From NCBI RefSeq assembly GCF_036250065.1, contig NZ_CP109199.1:1798001-1862000 (forward strand): a DNA stretch of 64,000 bases, read 5' to 3'. Numbering within the stretch: the first letter of the stretch is position 1; the number at the start of each line of letters is the position of its first letter. The notes beneath the pieces were generated by a model. It worked only from the letters and a program-made list of their open reading frames with translations. It searched no databases and had not been told where the DNA came from. A program made the position numbers and the translations under genes. Source of the stretch: Micromonospora sp. NBC_01699 (lineage in GTDB: Bacteria; Actinomycetota; Actinomycetes; Mycobacteriales; Micromonosporaceae). Shown piece after piece: positions 36,356-45,355 of this stretch.

Positions 36356-37570
36356 ATGAGGGCAACGGTCTGGCACGATGTCGGCGATATCCGGTTGGAC
36401 GAGGTCCCGGATCCGCGGATCGAGGCACCGACCGACGCGATCGTCCGGATCACCCGGAGCGCCATCTGCGGGACCGACCTGCACTTCGTCCGGGGCACCC
36501 TGCCCGGACTGCGCGAGGGCAGCATCCTCGGCCACGAGGGCGTCGGCGAGGTGGTCCAGGTCGGCAGCGCGGTCCGCAACTTCTCTCCCGGTGACCGGGT
36601 GGTGATCTCGTCCACCATCTCCTGCGGGTTCTGCTCCTACTGCCGGGCCGGTTACCAGGCGCAGTGCGACAACGCCAACCCCGGTGGCCGCCGCGCCGGC
36701 ACCGCGTACTACGGGGCTCCGGCCAGCGCCGGTGGCTTCGCCGGACTCCAGGCCGAATACGCCCGCATCCCGTACGCGAGCAACGGCATGGTCGCGCTCC
36801 CCGACGACGTCTCCGACGACGAGGCGATCCTGCTCTCGGACATCTTCCCGACCGCGTGGTTCGGTGCCCGGATCGCCGACGTGTCCGCCGGGGACACGGT
36901 GGCGGTCTTCGGCTGCGGACCGGTCGGTCAACTGGCCATCCTCGCGGCACAGCTCCAGGGCGCGGGCCGGGTCATCGCGGTCGACCAGCTGCCGGACCGG
37001 CTCGCCACCGCCAAGGGCCAGCACGCCGAGGTGATCGACTTCAGCATCGAGGACCCGGTGTCGGTGATCGACGACCTGACCGGTGGCATCGGGGTGGACC
37101 GGGCCATCGACGCGGTCGGCGTCGACGCCCAGCGGGCGACCGAGGGGCCCGCCGCGCAGCGGGCCGACCAGCAGGCCGAGCTGATCGCCCGGGAGCGGGC
37201 CGACGTGACGGCGAACGCCGCTCCCTCAGACGGTAACTGGGTGCCGGGCAACGCGCCCGGCCAGGCCCTGCGTTGGGCGGTCGACGCGCTGGCCAAGGCC
37301 GGCACGCTCGGCATCCTCGGCGTCTACCCGCCGACGATGACCTCGTTCCCGACCGGGGTCGCGATGAACAAGAACCTGACCATCAAGGCCGGTAACGCCA
37401 ACCACCGGCACTACCTGCCGCAACTGGTGGAGATGATCGGCAACGGTACGGTCGACCCGTCCGGCCTGATCACGGAGCAGGAGCCGATGAGCGACATCGT
37501 CGGCGCCTACCGGGAGTTCGACCGCCGGGAGCCGGGCTGGCTCAAGGTGGCGATCAATCCCGGCAGCTGA
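36356..37570 (+). CDS. Zinc-dependent alcohol dehydrogenase (FdhA-like)
   Basis: 404 aa from the ATG at 36356 behind GGGGAGAGGGG. Catalytic zinc ligands are in AICGTDLHFVRG and GHEGVGEVV; the structural zinc site has four cysteines in CGFCSYCRAGYQAQC. The NAD motif is VAVFGCGPVGQLAI. The insertion between strands near 255-300 and the sequence SDIFPTAWFGA match the formaldehyde-dehydrogenase-like subgroup that acts without glutathione. The substrate is not certain. It is isolated by a terminator from the SBP gene and converges with a DUF305 gene only 19 bases away. Confidence 0.9.
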   Translation: MRATVWHDVGDIRLDEVPDPRIEAPTDAIVRITRSAICGTDLHFVRGTLPGLREGSILGHEGVGEVVQVGSAVRNFSPGDRVVISSTISCGFCSYCRAGYQAQCDNANPGGRRAGTAYYGAPASAGGFAGLQAEYARIPYASNGMVALPDDVSDDEAILLSDIFPTAWFGARIADVSAGDTVAVFGCGPVGQLAILAAQLQGAGRVIAVDQLPDRLATAKGQHAEVIDFSIEDPVSVIDDLTGGIGVDRAIDAVGVDAQRATEGPAAQRADQQAELIARERADVTANAAPSDGNWVPGNAPGQALRWAVDALAKAGTLGILGVYPPTMTSFPTGVAMNKNLTIKAGNANHRHYLPQLVEMIGNGTVDPSGLITEQEPMSDIVGAYREFDRREPGWLKVAINPGS

Positions 37571-37589
37571 CCGCAGCCCGGCCCGGCTC

Positions 37590-38201
37590 TCAGCCGGCCG
37601 GTGGTCCGACGGTGGCGAGCTGGTCGAGCTGGGTGGCCCGGACCTGCTCGATCTCGCCGGCCAGTTCCCGGACGTGCGGCTCGTGCCCGGACTTGCGGAC
37701 CGCCTGGGCGAGCCGGACCGTCTGCTCCAGATGGTCGCGCATGTTGGTGACGAAAAGCTGGTCGAACGCGGGACCGGTGGCGGCGGTCAACGCGCGCAGG
37801 TCCGAGGCGGTGACCATGCCGGGCATGTCGTGCCCCTCGTGTTCGTTGCTCTCCGCCACCCCGGCCTGGCGCAGCAGTTCGCGCAGCCGGGTCAGTTCGG
37901 CCCGGTGGCCGTCGCCGACCCGGTCGGCCAGGCCGCGCAGGTCCGGATCGGTGGTCTGCTTCGGCGTCAGGTCGACCAGCAGCAGCGTCTTGTCGTCCAG
38001 CGCGATCATCAGTTGGGTCCAGGCGATGTCGGTCGGGCTGAAGTCCCCGGCCGTGGCGCTCGGTGTGGGCGTCGCGGCGGTCGAGGCGACCGGTTCGGCC
38101 GCGCCGCCGCCGGCCGCCGGCTCGTCGCCGGTGCGGGCACAACCCGTCACGAGTACGCCGACCAGCGCCACCACTGCCATGTCACGGACGATCCTGCTCA
38201 T
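37590..38201 (-). CDS. DUF305 family lipoprotein
   Basis: 203 aa from the ATG at 38201 (GGGGAGG upstream). The lipobox is VGVLVTGCAR. The rest is a helical DUF305/ferritin-like domain with MRDHLEQTVRLAQAV in the second half. In the first half the usual MIxHHxxAV copper or metal ligands are replaced by LMIALDDKTLLLVDL, so metal binding there is doubtful; the segment NEHEGHDMPGM supplies other His and Met residues. The stop codon lies within a small hairpin (37583-37597) shared with the converging dehydrogenase gene. Confidence 0.75.
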   Translation of the reverse strand: MSRIVRDMAVVALVGVLVTGCARTGDEPAAGGGAAEPVASTAATPTPSATAGDFSPTDIAWTQLMIALDDKTLLLVDLTPKQTTDPDLRGLADRVGDGHRAELTRLRELLRQAGVAESNEHEGHDMPGMVTASDLRALTAATGPAFDQLFVTNMRDHLEQTVRLAQAVRKSGHEPHVRELAGEIEQVRATQLDQLATVGPPAG

Positions 38202-38245
38202 CTCGGCCTCCCCGGTTCGCGGCGGTTCGATTCTCCAACCGCCGG

Positions 38246-38273
38246 GGCGGGGCCCGGTCGACCGGGCCCCGCC
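38246..38273. terminator. Perfect 28-base palindrome
   Basis: GGCGGGGCCCGGTC is followed at once by its exact complement. It lies between the stop of the DUF1996 gene and the start of the DUF305 gene on the minus strand and probably ends the former transcript. Confidence 0.65.
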
Positions 38274-38319
38274 GTCGAGCGACAACTCTTCGCTTCGGGT
38301 CAGTTCTTCACTTGTCGGG

Positions 38320-39624
38320 TCAGTAGGTGCCGTCGTGGCCGCACTTGATGACCGGGCGGATGCAGTTGAGCACCCGCCGCTCCATCTCCGCCGCCGGCCA
38401 GACGTTGAAGAAGTCGCCGTGCATCGTGTAGCCGGGCCCGGATGCCAGGCGGAAGTTCGCCGGGTTGCCGTTCACCGGGTAACGCAGCACTTGGCGCAGC
38501 TTCGGCACGTGCACCGGGTGGGTGGACGGGCAGGCCTGGTTGACCGGGTACGCCATGTGGCTCTTGTGGTCGGGCGAGTCCAGGTCACGGCCGTTCCAGC
38601 ACTGCGGGAAGTCGAGGTACGACTCCATCATGGTGCCGGCCGGACAGTTGACGAAGTCCTTGCCCGGTGGCACCTGTCCGGCGTGCAGGCAGGACCAGCG
38701 GGCGATGCTCTCGTCGCCGCTGGCGGCCCGGGCGTTGCCGGCGACGATCTTCAGGCCGAGCGGCATCGGCTGGGTCTGCGCGACGATGTCGGCCCGTACG
38801 CCCTCGCCCAGGTAGTAGAAGGTGACGATGGTCGGCTCGACCGGCACGTTGTTGTTGTACAGCGTCGGCACCCAGTACGACGACAGGTCGATGGACGGGT
38901 TGCAGTTGCTGGACGCGTTGGCCAGGCTCGTGTAGTCCGAGTTGGCGTTGGTCGAGGTGTTGCCGAAGAAGCTGTGCATGTGCGACGCGCCGGGCAGACC
39001 GGGGAAGATGATCGGGTCGTCCGGCAGTCGGCGGGTGAACGGGCAGTCGGCCAGGAACTCGGCCACCCGGACGATCGGGCCGTTCGGCGGGGGCGGCTGC
39101 GGTGCTCCGCCGTCGTCGCCGAAGACCTGGAACTCCCACAGCGACACCCCGTACGCGGTGGCGCGCTTGGTGGCGTGCAGCCGGACGTACCGGCCGTTGC
39201 CGGACACCGCGATGCTCTTGCTGCCGCCGGTGCCGTTGACCGTGGTGTGGATGGTGGTCCAGTTGACGTTGTCGGTGGACGTCTGGATCCGGAAGTCGCT
39301 GGCGTACGCGGCCTCCCAGTTCAGTGCGACCCGGCTGACCGCGCGGGCCGAGCCGAGGTCGACCTGGATCCACTGCGGGTCGGCGAAGGTGCTGGACCAG
39401 CGGGTGGCGGCGTTGCCGTCGACGGCGGCGGTGGCCGCGAAGGCCCCCTCGACCGTGGAGGCCGTGGCCGGGCGCCCCTGGGAGAGCGTGATCTCGGCGG
39501 CGGCGGCCGGGCCGATGCCGACCGCGAAGTAGGTGCCGAGCAGGGCGACGAGTGCGGTGGTCACGGTGGCGAGGCGCAGCCGCCGACGTGGTCTGGAACG
39601 GGTTGGTGGTGCGACCGGGTGCAT
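38320..39624 (-). CDS. Secreted CBM32-DUF1996 protein
   Basis: 434 aa from the ATG at 39624, which has AAGGAG 5 bases upstream. A signal peptide (RLRLATVTTALVALLGTYFAVGIGPAAAA) precedes an F5/8 type C sugar-binding domain (about 45-175: ATASTVEGAFAATAAVDGNAATRWSS, QWIQVDLGSARAVSRVAL) and a DUF1996 domain (about 185-434: SHMHSFFGNTSTNANSDY, PDHKSHMAYPVN, MHGDFFNVW). DUF1996 occurs in secreted proteins of fungi and actinomycetes and is suspected to act on polysaccharide. Its place beside rhamnose genes suggests plant or microbial glycan as substrate; this is inference. Confidence 0.88.
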   Translation of the reverse strand: MHPVAPPTRSRPRRRLRLATVTTALVALLGTYFAVGIGPAAAAEITLSQGRPATASTVEGAFAATAAVDGNAATRWSSTFADPQWIQVDLGSARAVSRVALNWEAAYASDFRIQTSTDNVNWTTIHTTVNGTGGSKSIAVSGNGRYVRLHATKRATAYGVSLWEFQVFGDDGGAPQPPPPNGPIVRVAEFLADCPFTRRLPDDPIIFPGLPGASHMHSFFGNTSTNANSDYTSLANASSNCNPSIDLSSYWVPTLYNNNVPVEPTIVTFYYLGEGVRADIVAQTQPMPLGLKIVAGNARAASGDESIARWSCLHAGQVPPGKDFVNCPAGTMMESYLDFPQCWNGRDLDSPDHKSHMAYPVNQACPSTHPVHVPKLRQVLRYPVNGNPANFRLASGPGYTMHGDFFNVWPAAEMERRVLNCIRPVIKCGHDGTY

Positions 39625-39799
39625 GGGGCTCCTTCGGGGCATGGGCGGAGAGCGGCGTGGGAGTCGCCACCGGTGCAACGTCCGTGGGTGGGCTGCGGCG
39701 GCGCCCGGCTCCACAGTCGAGGCGGGCCGGGACGGGCGCTGGTCGGGCGCACCGAAACCTGTGTCGTACGGGTTACGGACGAGTATCGAACTGTGTGCT

Positions 39800-39811
39800 G
39801 AGAGCGCTCTC
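39800..39811. promoter_or_regulatory. Palindrome upstream of the CBM32-DUF1996 gene
   Basis: GAGAGCGCTCTC is a perfect 12-base palindrome 176 bases before the start codon. It shares the GAGCGCTC core of the CebR-type operator at 7673, so a LacI-family repressor may bind here. The rest of 39625-39995 has two hairpins only. Confidence 0.5.
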
Positions 39812-39922
39812 TGGCACCACTTTGACTCCTCTATCGCCCAGAGTCAATGCTTCGGGACGGTTCCGGAACAAGGTCTTCCCCCGGACGAATCTCCCTGACC
39901 ACGATCGATGCCCCCCCGGGGT

Positions 39923-39957
39923 GGGGTGCCGCGCCACCGCACGAGGCACGGCACCCC
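39923..39957 (-). terminator. Second hairpin after rhaB
   Basis: GGGGTGCCG (39923-39931) pairs with CGGCACCCC (39949-39957), 17-base loop. It follows the hairpin at 39967 on the minus strand. Confidence 0.5.
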
Positions 39958-39966
39958 CTTCCCGTA

Positions 39967-39990
39967 CCCGCGGGCACCCCCCCCCGCGGG
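39967..39990 (-). terminator. Hairpin directly after rhaB
   Basis: CCCGCGGG occurs at 39967-39974 and 39983-39990; the sequence is self-complementary, giving an 8-bp stem with an 8-base C-rich loop, 6 bases after the rhaB stop. Confidence 0.6.
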
Positions 39991-39995
39991 AGGTC

Positions 39996-41486
39996 TCAGC
40001 CGGACCGGCCGACCCGGTCCGCCGCCGACTGCCAGGCCGCCGCCGCGCCGGGGGTCGGGCGGTACGTCCGCAGCGCCCCGTCGCGGCGCGACACCGCCCG
40101 CAACTCGGCCAGCCCACCGTCGAGTACGCCCAGCGCCCGCGCCTGCACCAGCGCGTTGCCCAGCGCGGTCGCCTCCACCGGCCCGGCCACCACCGGCAGC
40201 CCGCAGGCGTCGGCGGTGAGCTGGCAGAGCAACTCGTTGCGGGCGCCGCCACCGACGACGTGCACCACGTCCACGTCCCGGCCGGACAGCTCCTGCGCCT
40301 GCCGGACGGCGGCCCGGTGGGCCAGCGCCAGGCTGTCGACGATGCACCGGACCACCGCCGCCGGATCGGCCGGCGCCGGCTGCCCCAGCCGTACGCAGGC
40401 CCGCGCGATCCGGGCCGGCATCCCGCCCGGCGGCAGGAACTCCGGGTCGTCCGGGTCGACCACGGCGGCCAGCGCCGGACGCCGGGCCGCCTCGGCCAGC
40501 AACTCGCCCAGCTCCACCGTCAACCCGGCCGCCCGCCAGGCGCGCAGCGACTCCTGAAGCAGCCAGAGTCCCATCACGTTGCGCAGGTAGCGGACCGTGC
40601 CGTCGACCCCGGCCTCGTTGCTGAAGTTCGCCCGCCGGCTCGCCGCCGACAGCACCGGCTCGGTCAGTTCCAGCCCGACCAGGGACCAGGTGCCGCAGGA
40701 GATGAAGGCGAACCGGTCACCCTCGGCGGGCACCGCGACCACCGCCGAGGCGGTGTCGTGCGAGCCGACCGCGGTGACCGGCACCGGCCAACTCGCGCCG
40801 ATCGCCTCGCCGACCTCGGGCAGCAGCTCCCCGGCCGGGTCGCCGGGGCGGCGCAGCGGGCCGAAGAGCCGCGCCGGCAGCCCGGCCTGCTCGATCAGCT
40901 CGCTCGCCCACTCGCGGGTGCGTACGTCCAGCAGTTGCGTGGTGGAGGCGTTGGTGACCTCGCTGCCCGCCACCCCGGTCAGCCAGTACGACAGCAGGTC
41001 CGGGATCAGCAGCATTCGTTGCGCAGCCGCCAGTGTGGGCGTACCGAGCGCGGCGGTGAGCTGGAACAGCGTGTTGAACGGCAGCAGTTGCAGCCCGGTC
41101 ACCCGGTAGAGCCGCTGCGCGCCGAGCGCCGCCACCACCCGCTCCGACACCCCGTCGGTACGCCCGTCCCGGTAGTGCACCGGGTTGCCGAGCAGCGCCC
41201 CGCCCGCGTCGAGCAGGCCGTAGTCCACCGCCCAGGAGTCGATCCCGACGCTGGCCAGGTCGGGGCGGCGGGCCACGGCGGTGCGCAGGCCGGTCAGCGT
41301 CTCCGCGTACAGCCGCAGCGCGTCCCAGTGCAGGGCGTCGGGCAGGCGTACCGGGCCGTTGTCGAACCGGTGCGCCTCGGTCAGCCTGATCCGGTCCCGG
41401 TCGACCTCGGCCAGCATCACCCGACCGCTGGACGCGCCGAGGTCGACCGCGGCCACCGCCGCCGACCCCGACGCGTTACGCCTCAT
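39996..41486 (-). CDS. rhaB: Rhamnulokinase
   Basis: 496 aa FGGY-family sugar kinase that phosphorylates L-rhamnulose. The phosphate-1 motif is AAVDLGASSGRVMLAEVD, typical of rhamnulokinases; IDSWAVDYGLLD, GSHDTASAVVAVPAEG, FISCGTWSLVGLE and VHVVGGGARNELLCQLTADACGLPVVAGP follow in order. It is the last gene of the run mutarotase, isomerase, aldolase, kinase, 58 bases after the aldolase gene. No strong ribosome site precedes the ATG. It acts in the cytoplasm before the aldolase step. Confidence 0.93.
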   Translation of the reverse strand: MRRNASGSAAVAAVDLGASSGRVMLAEVDRDRIRLTEAHRFDNGPVRLPDALHWDALRLYAETLTGLRTAVARRPDLASVGIDSWAVDYGLLDAGGALLGNPVHYRDGRTDGVSERVVAALGAQRLYRVTGLQLLPFNTLFQLTAALGTPTLAAAQRMLLIPDLLSYWLTGVAGSEVTNASTTQLLDVRTREWASELIEQAGLPARLFGPLRRPGDPAGELLPEVGEAIGASWPVPVTAVGSHDTASAVVAVPAEGDRFAFISCGTWSLVGLELTEPVLSAASRRANFSNEAGVDGTVRYLRNVMGLWLLQESLRAWRAAGLTVELGELLAEAARRPALAAVVDPDDPEFLPPGGMPARIARACVRLGQPAPADPAAVVRCIVDSLALAHRAAVRQAQELSGRDVDVVHVVGGGARNELLCQLTADACGLPVVAGPVEATALGNALVQARALGVLDGGLAELRAVSRRDGALRTYRPTPGAAAAWQSAADRVGRSG

Positions 41487-41544
41487 CGCCGGTCATCCAT
41501 CGTTGCCGGTCGTGCATTGTCGCTGGCCATCCGCTGTCGTCTCG

Positions 41545-43644
41545 TCAGCGCAGGAAGGCGGCGGCCACGCCGGCGTCAACCGGCACGTGCAGCCCGGTGG
41601 TGTGCGACAGGTTCCCGCCGGTGAGTGCGAAGACCGCGTTGGCCACGTGCTCCGGCAGCACCTCCCGCTTCAGCAGGGTCCGCTGGGCGTAGAACGCGCC
41701 CAGGTCCTCCTCCGGTACGCCGTACACCGCGGCCCGTTTCGCGCCCCAGCCACCGGCGAAGATGCCCGACCCCCGGACCACACCGTCCGGGTTGACCCCG
41801 TTGACCCGGATGCCGTACGTGCCGAGTTCGGCGGCGAGCAACCGGACCTGGTGCGCCTGATCGGCCTTGGCCGCCCCGTACGCGACGTTGTTCGGGCCGG
41901 CGAAGACGGCGTTCTTGCTGACGATGTAGATCAGGTCGCCGCCGGTGCCCTGGTCGATCAGCAGCCTCGCGGCGGCCCGGGACACCAGGAACGAGCCCTT
42001 CGCCATCACGTCGTGTTGCAGGTCCCAGTCGGCCTCGGTGGTGTCCAGCAGCGACTTCGACACCGACAGCCCGGCGTTGTTGACCACCAGGTCGACGCCG
42101 CCGAAGGCGAGTGCCGCCGAGGCGAACGCGGCCTCGATCGCCGCGCCGTCGGTGACGTCCACGGTGACCGGGACCGCCCGGTCGGTGTTGCCGATCTCGG
42201 CCGCCACGCTCGCGGCGGCGGCGCCGTCCCGGTCGGCGACCACGACGGCCGCGCCCTCGGCGCCGAGCCGGCGGGCGATCGCCGCCCCGATGCCGGAGCC
42301 GCCGCCGGTGACCAGCGCGACCCGGCCGGCGAGCGGTTTCGGCGCCGGCAGCCGGCGCAGTTTCGCCTCTTCGAGCAGCCAGTACTCGATCCGGAACTTC
42401 TCCGACTCGTCGATCGGCGCGTAGCTGGAGACCGCCTCGGCGCCGCGCATCACGTTGACCGCGTTGAGGTAGTACTCGGCCGCCACCCGCGCGGTCTGCT
42501 TGTCCTTGCCGAAGCTGAACATGCCGACGCCGGGGACCAGCACGATCGCCGGGTCGGCGCCCCGGATGGCGGGGGAGTCGGGCTCGGCGTACCGGTCGTA
42601 GTAGGCCCGGTAGTCCTTGCGGTACGCCTCGTGCAGCTCGCGCAGCCGGGCCACCGCCTGCTCCAGCGGTGCGTCCGCCGGCAGGTCGAGCACCAGCGGC
42701 CGGACCTTGGTCCGCAGGAAGTGGTCCGGGCAGGAGGTGCCGAGCGCGGCCAGCCGGGGGTGTTCGGCGCGGGACAGGAAGTCCAGCACCGCCTCGTCAT
42801 CGCTGAAATGGCCGACCTGCCGGGCGTCGGTGCTGGCCAGGCCCCGGATGATCGGGGCCAGCGCGGCGGCCTTCGCCCGGCGCTGCTCGGCCGGCAGCGC
42901 GGCATGGCCGGGCAGGACCGGGCCGAACGGCTCGGGTCGGCCGTGCTCGGCCAGGAACCGCTCGGCGGTGGCGATGATCTCCAGCGAGCGGGCCTCGCAC
43001 TCCTCGCTGGTGGCACCCCAGGCGGTGATCCCGTGCCCGCCGAGGATGACCCCGATGGCCTGCGGGTTCTCCCGGGCCAGGGTGGCGATGTCCAGGCCGA
43101 GTTGGAAGCCGGGCCGGCGCCACGGCACCCAGACCACCCGGTCGCCGAAGCAGCGGCGGGTCAGTTCCTCGCCGTCGACGGCGGTGGCCAACGCGATGCC
43201 GGCGTCCGGGTGCAGGTGGTCGACGTGGGGGGCGTCGACCAGGCCGTGCATGGCGGTGTCGATCGACGGCGCGGCACCGCCCCTGCCGTGCAGGCAGTAG
43301 TCGAACGCGGCGACCATCTCGTCCTCGCGCTCGACGCCCGGGTAGACGTCGACCAGGGCCCGGAGCCGGTCCAGCCGCAGCACCGCCAGCCCGGCCTCGG
43401 TCAGGGTGCCGATGTCGCCGCCGGAGCCCTTGACCCACATCAGCTCGACCGGCGCACCGGTGACCGGGTCGTCGCCGCTGGCCTTGACCGAGACGTTGCC
43501 CCCGCCGAAGTTGGTGTTGCGCCGGTCGGCGCCGATCCGGTGACTGCGCGAGAGCAGCGCGGCCACCTCCGGATGCGTACCCATCGCTGTGCTCGGTTTC
43601 CCCTCGTGTGTGCCGTTGTCGGATGTCTCACCGGGCTGGGTCAT
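41545..43644 (-). CDS. rhaD: Bifunctional rhamnulose-1-phosphate aldolase / lactaldehyde-type dehydrogenase
   Basis: 699 aa. The N-terminal class II aldolase domain (about 25-430) has NTNFGGGNVSVK, HPDAGIALATA with zinc His residues, and VILGGHGITAWG. The C-terminal SDR domain (about 435-699) has VALVTGGGSGIGAAIARRLG, NNAGLSV and YGAAKADQAHQVR. The fusion is known from actinobacteria and bacilli (also called RhaEW); it splits rhamnulose 1-phosphate to dihydroxyacetone phosphate and lactaldehyde, which the second domain oxidises. Its ATG overlaps the isomerase stop as ATGA. Confidence 0.93.
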   Translation of the reverse strand: MTQPGETSDNGTHEGKPSTAMGTHPEVAALLSRSHRIGADRRNTNFGGGNVSVKASGDDPVTGAPVELMWVKGSGGDIGTLTEAGLAVLRLDRLRALVDVYPGVEREDEMVAAFDYCLHGRGGAAPSIDTAMHGLVDAPHVDHLHPDAGIALATAVDGEELTRRCFGDRVVWVPWRRPGFQLGLDIATLARENPQAIGVILGGHGITAWGATSEECEARSLEIIATAERFLAEHGRPEPFGPVLPGHAALPAEQRRAKAAALAPIIRGLASTDARQVGHFSDDEAVLDFLSRAEHPRLAALGTSCPDHFLRTKVRPLVLDLPADAPLEQAVARLRELHEAYRKDYRAYYDRYAEPDSPAIRGADPAIVLVPGVGMFSFGKDKQTARVAAEYYLNAVNVMRGAEAVSSYAPIDESEKFRIEYWLLEEAKLRRLPAPKPLAGRVALVTGGGSGIGAAIARRLGAEGAAVVVADRDGAAAASVAAEIGNTDRAVPVTVDVTDGAAIEAAFASAALAFGGVDLVVNNAGLSVSKSLLDTTEADWDLQHDVMAKGSFLVSRAAARLLIDQGTGGDLIYIVSKNAVFAGPNNVAYGAAKADQAHQVRLLAAELGTYGIRVNGVNPDGVVRGSGIFAGGWGAKRAAVYGVPEEDLGAFYAQRTLLKREVLPEHVANAVFALTGGNLSHTTGLHVPVDAGVAAAFLR

Positions 43645-44816
43645 GCGCCCCAGCCGGCCTGCTGTCCGCCGACCCGCTCGGCGGCGATCTTCTCGGCGTA
43701 ACCGGACCGGGCGTACGCGGCCATCGGGTCCGGGTCGAGGCCCTGCTCGGCCCGGATCTCGCGCAGCAGTGGCCGGACGTCGGTGTTGTACGCGTCCATC
43801 AGCACCGCGTTGGCGCCGAGTACGTCACCGGCGGCCTGCGCGGCGGCCAGCGCCCCGGCGTCGACGATCAGCGCCTTGGCGGTGGCCTCCTGGACGTTGA
43901 GCACCGAGCGGATCTGGCCGGGGATCTTCGGCTCGATGTTGTGGCACTGGTCGAGCATGAAGTTCACCCCGGACTCCACCCGCAGGGCGTCCGCCCGGAC
44001 GATCTCGTGCATGATCCGGAACAGCTGGAACGGGTCCGCCGCGCCGACCATCAGGTCGTCGTCGGCGTAGAACCGGGAGTTGAAGTCGAACGCCCCGAGC
44101 CGGCCCTCGCGCAGCAGGAACGCCACGATGAACTCGATGTTCGTGCCGGGGGCGTGGTGCCCGGTGTCGATCACCACCTGGGCCCGTTCGCCGAGCTTGA
44201 GGCAGTGCGCGTACGCGGTGCCCCAGTCCGGTACGTCGGTGACGTAGAACGCCGGCTCGAACAGCTTGTACTCCAGCAGGATCCGCTGGTGCTCGCCGAT
44301 CCGGTCGTAGGTGGCGGCAAGTGCCTCGGCGAGCCGGTCCTGCCGGGAGCGGATGTCGTCCTGGCCGGGGTAGTTGGTGCCGTCGGAGAACCATAGCTTC
44401 AGGTCCCGCGAGCCGGTGGCGTCCATGATGTCGACGCAGTCGAGCAGGTGGCGAAGGGCCTTGCGCCGGATCGCCGGGTCGGGGTTGGTGACGCTGCCGA
44501 GCCGGTAGTCGTCGTCCTGGAACACGTTCGCGTTGATCGCGCCGATCCGTACCCCGAGGTCGGCGGCGTAGGCGGCGAGCTTGCTGTAGTCGTCGACCCG
44601 GTCCCACGGGATGTGCAGCGAGACGATCGGCGCGATCCCGGTGTACGCGTGCACCTGCGCCGCGTCGGCGATCTTCTCCTGCGGCGTACGCGGCACGCCG
44701 GGCTGGGAGAACACCTTGAAGCGGGTGCCCGAGTTGCCGTACGCCCAGGAGGGCACCTCGATTCGCTGGCCGCGCAGGGCGGCCCGGACCTCCGGCGAGG
44801 CTGCGGTGGCGGTCAC
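43641..44816 (-). CDS. rhaI: L-rhamnose isomerase
   Basis: 391 aa from the GTG at 44816, which overlaps the mutarotase stop (GTGA) and has CAGGAGCT upstream. It converts L-rhamnose to L-rhamnulose. The TIM-barrel has metal and substrate residues in GAINANVFQDDDYRLGS, LKLWFSDGTNYPGQDD, LLEYKLFEPAFY, VIDTGHHAPGTNIE and GAFDFNSRFYADDDLM. This is the Pseudomonas-type (RhaI) isomerase and not the E. coli RhaA type. A longer in-frame reading upstream has no merit because the coupled start is clear. Confidence 0.93.
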   Translation of the reverse strand: MTATAASPEVRAALRGQRIEVPSWAYGNSGTRFKVFSQPGVPRTPQEKIADAAQVHAYTGIAPIVSLHIPWDRVDDYSKLAAYAADLGVRIGAINANVFQDDDYRLGSVTNPDPAIRRKALRHLLDCVDIMDATGSRDLKLWFSDGTNYPGQDDIRSRQDRLAEALAATYDRIGEHQRILLEYKLFEPAFYVTDVPDWGTAYAHCLKLGERAQVVIDTGHHAPGTNIEFIVAFLLREGRLGAFDFNSRFYADDDLMVGAADPFQLFRIMHEIVRADALRVESGVNFMLDQCHNIEPKIPGQIRSVLNVQEATAKALIVDAGALAAAQAAGDVLGANAVLMDAYNTDVRPLLREIRAEQGLDPDPMAAYARSGYAEKIAAERVGGQQAGWGA

Positions 44817-45235
44817 GATAGCTCCTGTGTGGAATCGGGTACGGATGCGGCGGGATCGGAAGCGGGCCGGACGGGGATGGGCGCGGATCCGTCGGCGGTG
44901 AGCGCGTCGAGTTGCGCGTCGAGGTTGAAGATCTCCGTCAGCACGGTGAATCCCTCGTCCGGGCGGCGCCCGTCGAGTCCCTCGAAGAACGGCGCCATCT
45001 CCGCCTGCCACCGCGCGTTGACCTCGGTACGTTCCATCGCGGCGAGCGACTGCGCCAGGTCGTCGGTACGGAAGTGCCCGACCAGCAGGCCGTCGGTGTG
45101 CAGGAAGATCGAGTAGTCGTACCAACCGGCGGACCGGAGCGCGGCCAGCATGTCCGGCCAGACGGCGGCGTGCCGCGCGGTGTACTCGGTCAGCCGATCG
45201 GGTCGTACCCGTAGGACGAAGCAGACTCTCCGCAC
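44813..45235 (-). CDS. rhaM: L-rhamnose mutarotase
   Basis: 140 aa from a GTG at 45235 (AAGGGGG upstream). It interconverts rhamnose anomers to feed the isomerase. The family signature is complete: RVCFVLRVRPDRLTEYTARHAAVWPDMLAALRSAGWYDYSIFLH with the catalytic His, and MERTEVNARWQAEMAPFF. The C-terminal 35 residues are an extra Pro/Ala/Asp-rich tail beyond the usual 105 aa. It is the first gene of the rhamnose operon, behind a LacI-type operator. Confidence 0.93.
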   Translation of the reverse strand: MRRVCFVLRVRPDRLTEYTARHAAVWPDMLAALRSAGWYDYSIFLHTDGLLVGHFRTDDLAQSLAAMERTEVNARWQAEMAPFFEGLDGRRPDEGFTVLTEIFNLDAQLDALTADGSAPIPVRPASDPAASVPDSTQELS

Positions 45236-45251
45236 CGGGCCCCCTTAGTTG

Positions 45252-45263
45252 TGAACCGTTTCA
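45252..45263. promoter_or_regulatory. LacI-type operator of the rhamnose operon
   Basis: TGAACCGTTTCA differs at one base from TGAAACGTTTCA. It lies about 8 bases after the predicted start point and 16 bases before the rhaM start codon. Confidence 0.7.
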
Positions 45264-45277
45264 ATAATCCCGCCCTC

Positions 45278-45307
45278 AAACTACGAGCGACCGCGCGCGG
45301 ATGTCAA
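45278..45307 (-). promoter_or_regulatory. Promoter of the rhamnose operon
   Basis: On the minus strand TTGACA (45302-45307) and TAGTTT (45278-45283) are separated by 18 bases. The start point would be near 45271. Confidence 0.65.
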
Positions 45308-45355
45308 GGAAACGAGACCCACGGCGTCGATGGCGAGGGCCACCGGCGACCGCGC

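Noticed and set aside
41281-43701. Long plus-strand frame opposite the rhamnulose-phosphate aldolase gene
   Set aside because: Low-complexity Gly/Arg/Val product mirroring the codon pattern of the real gene; no family features.
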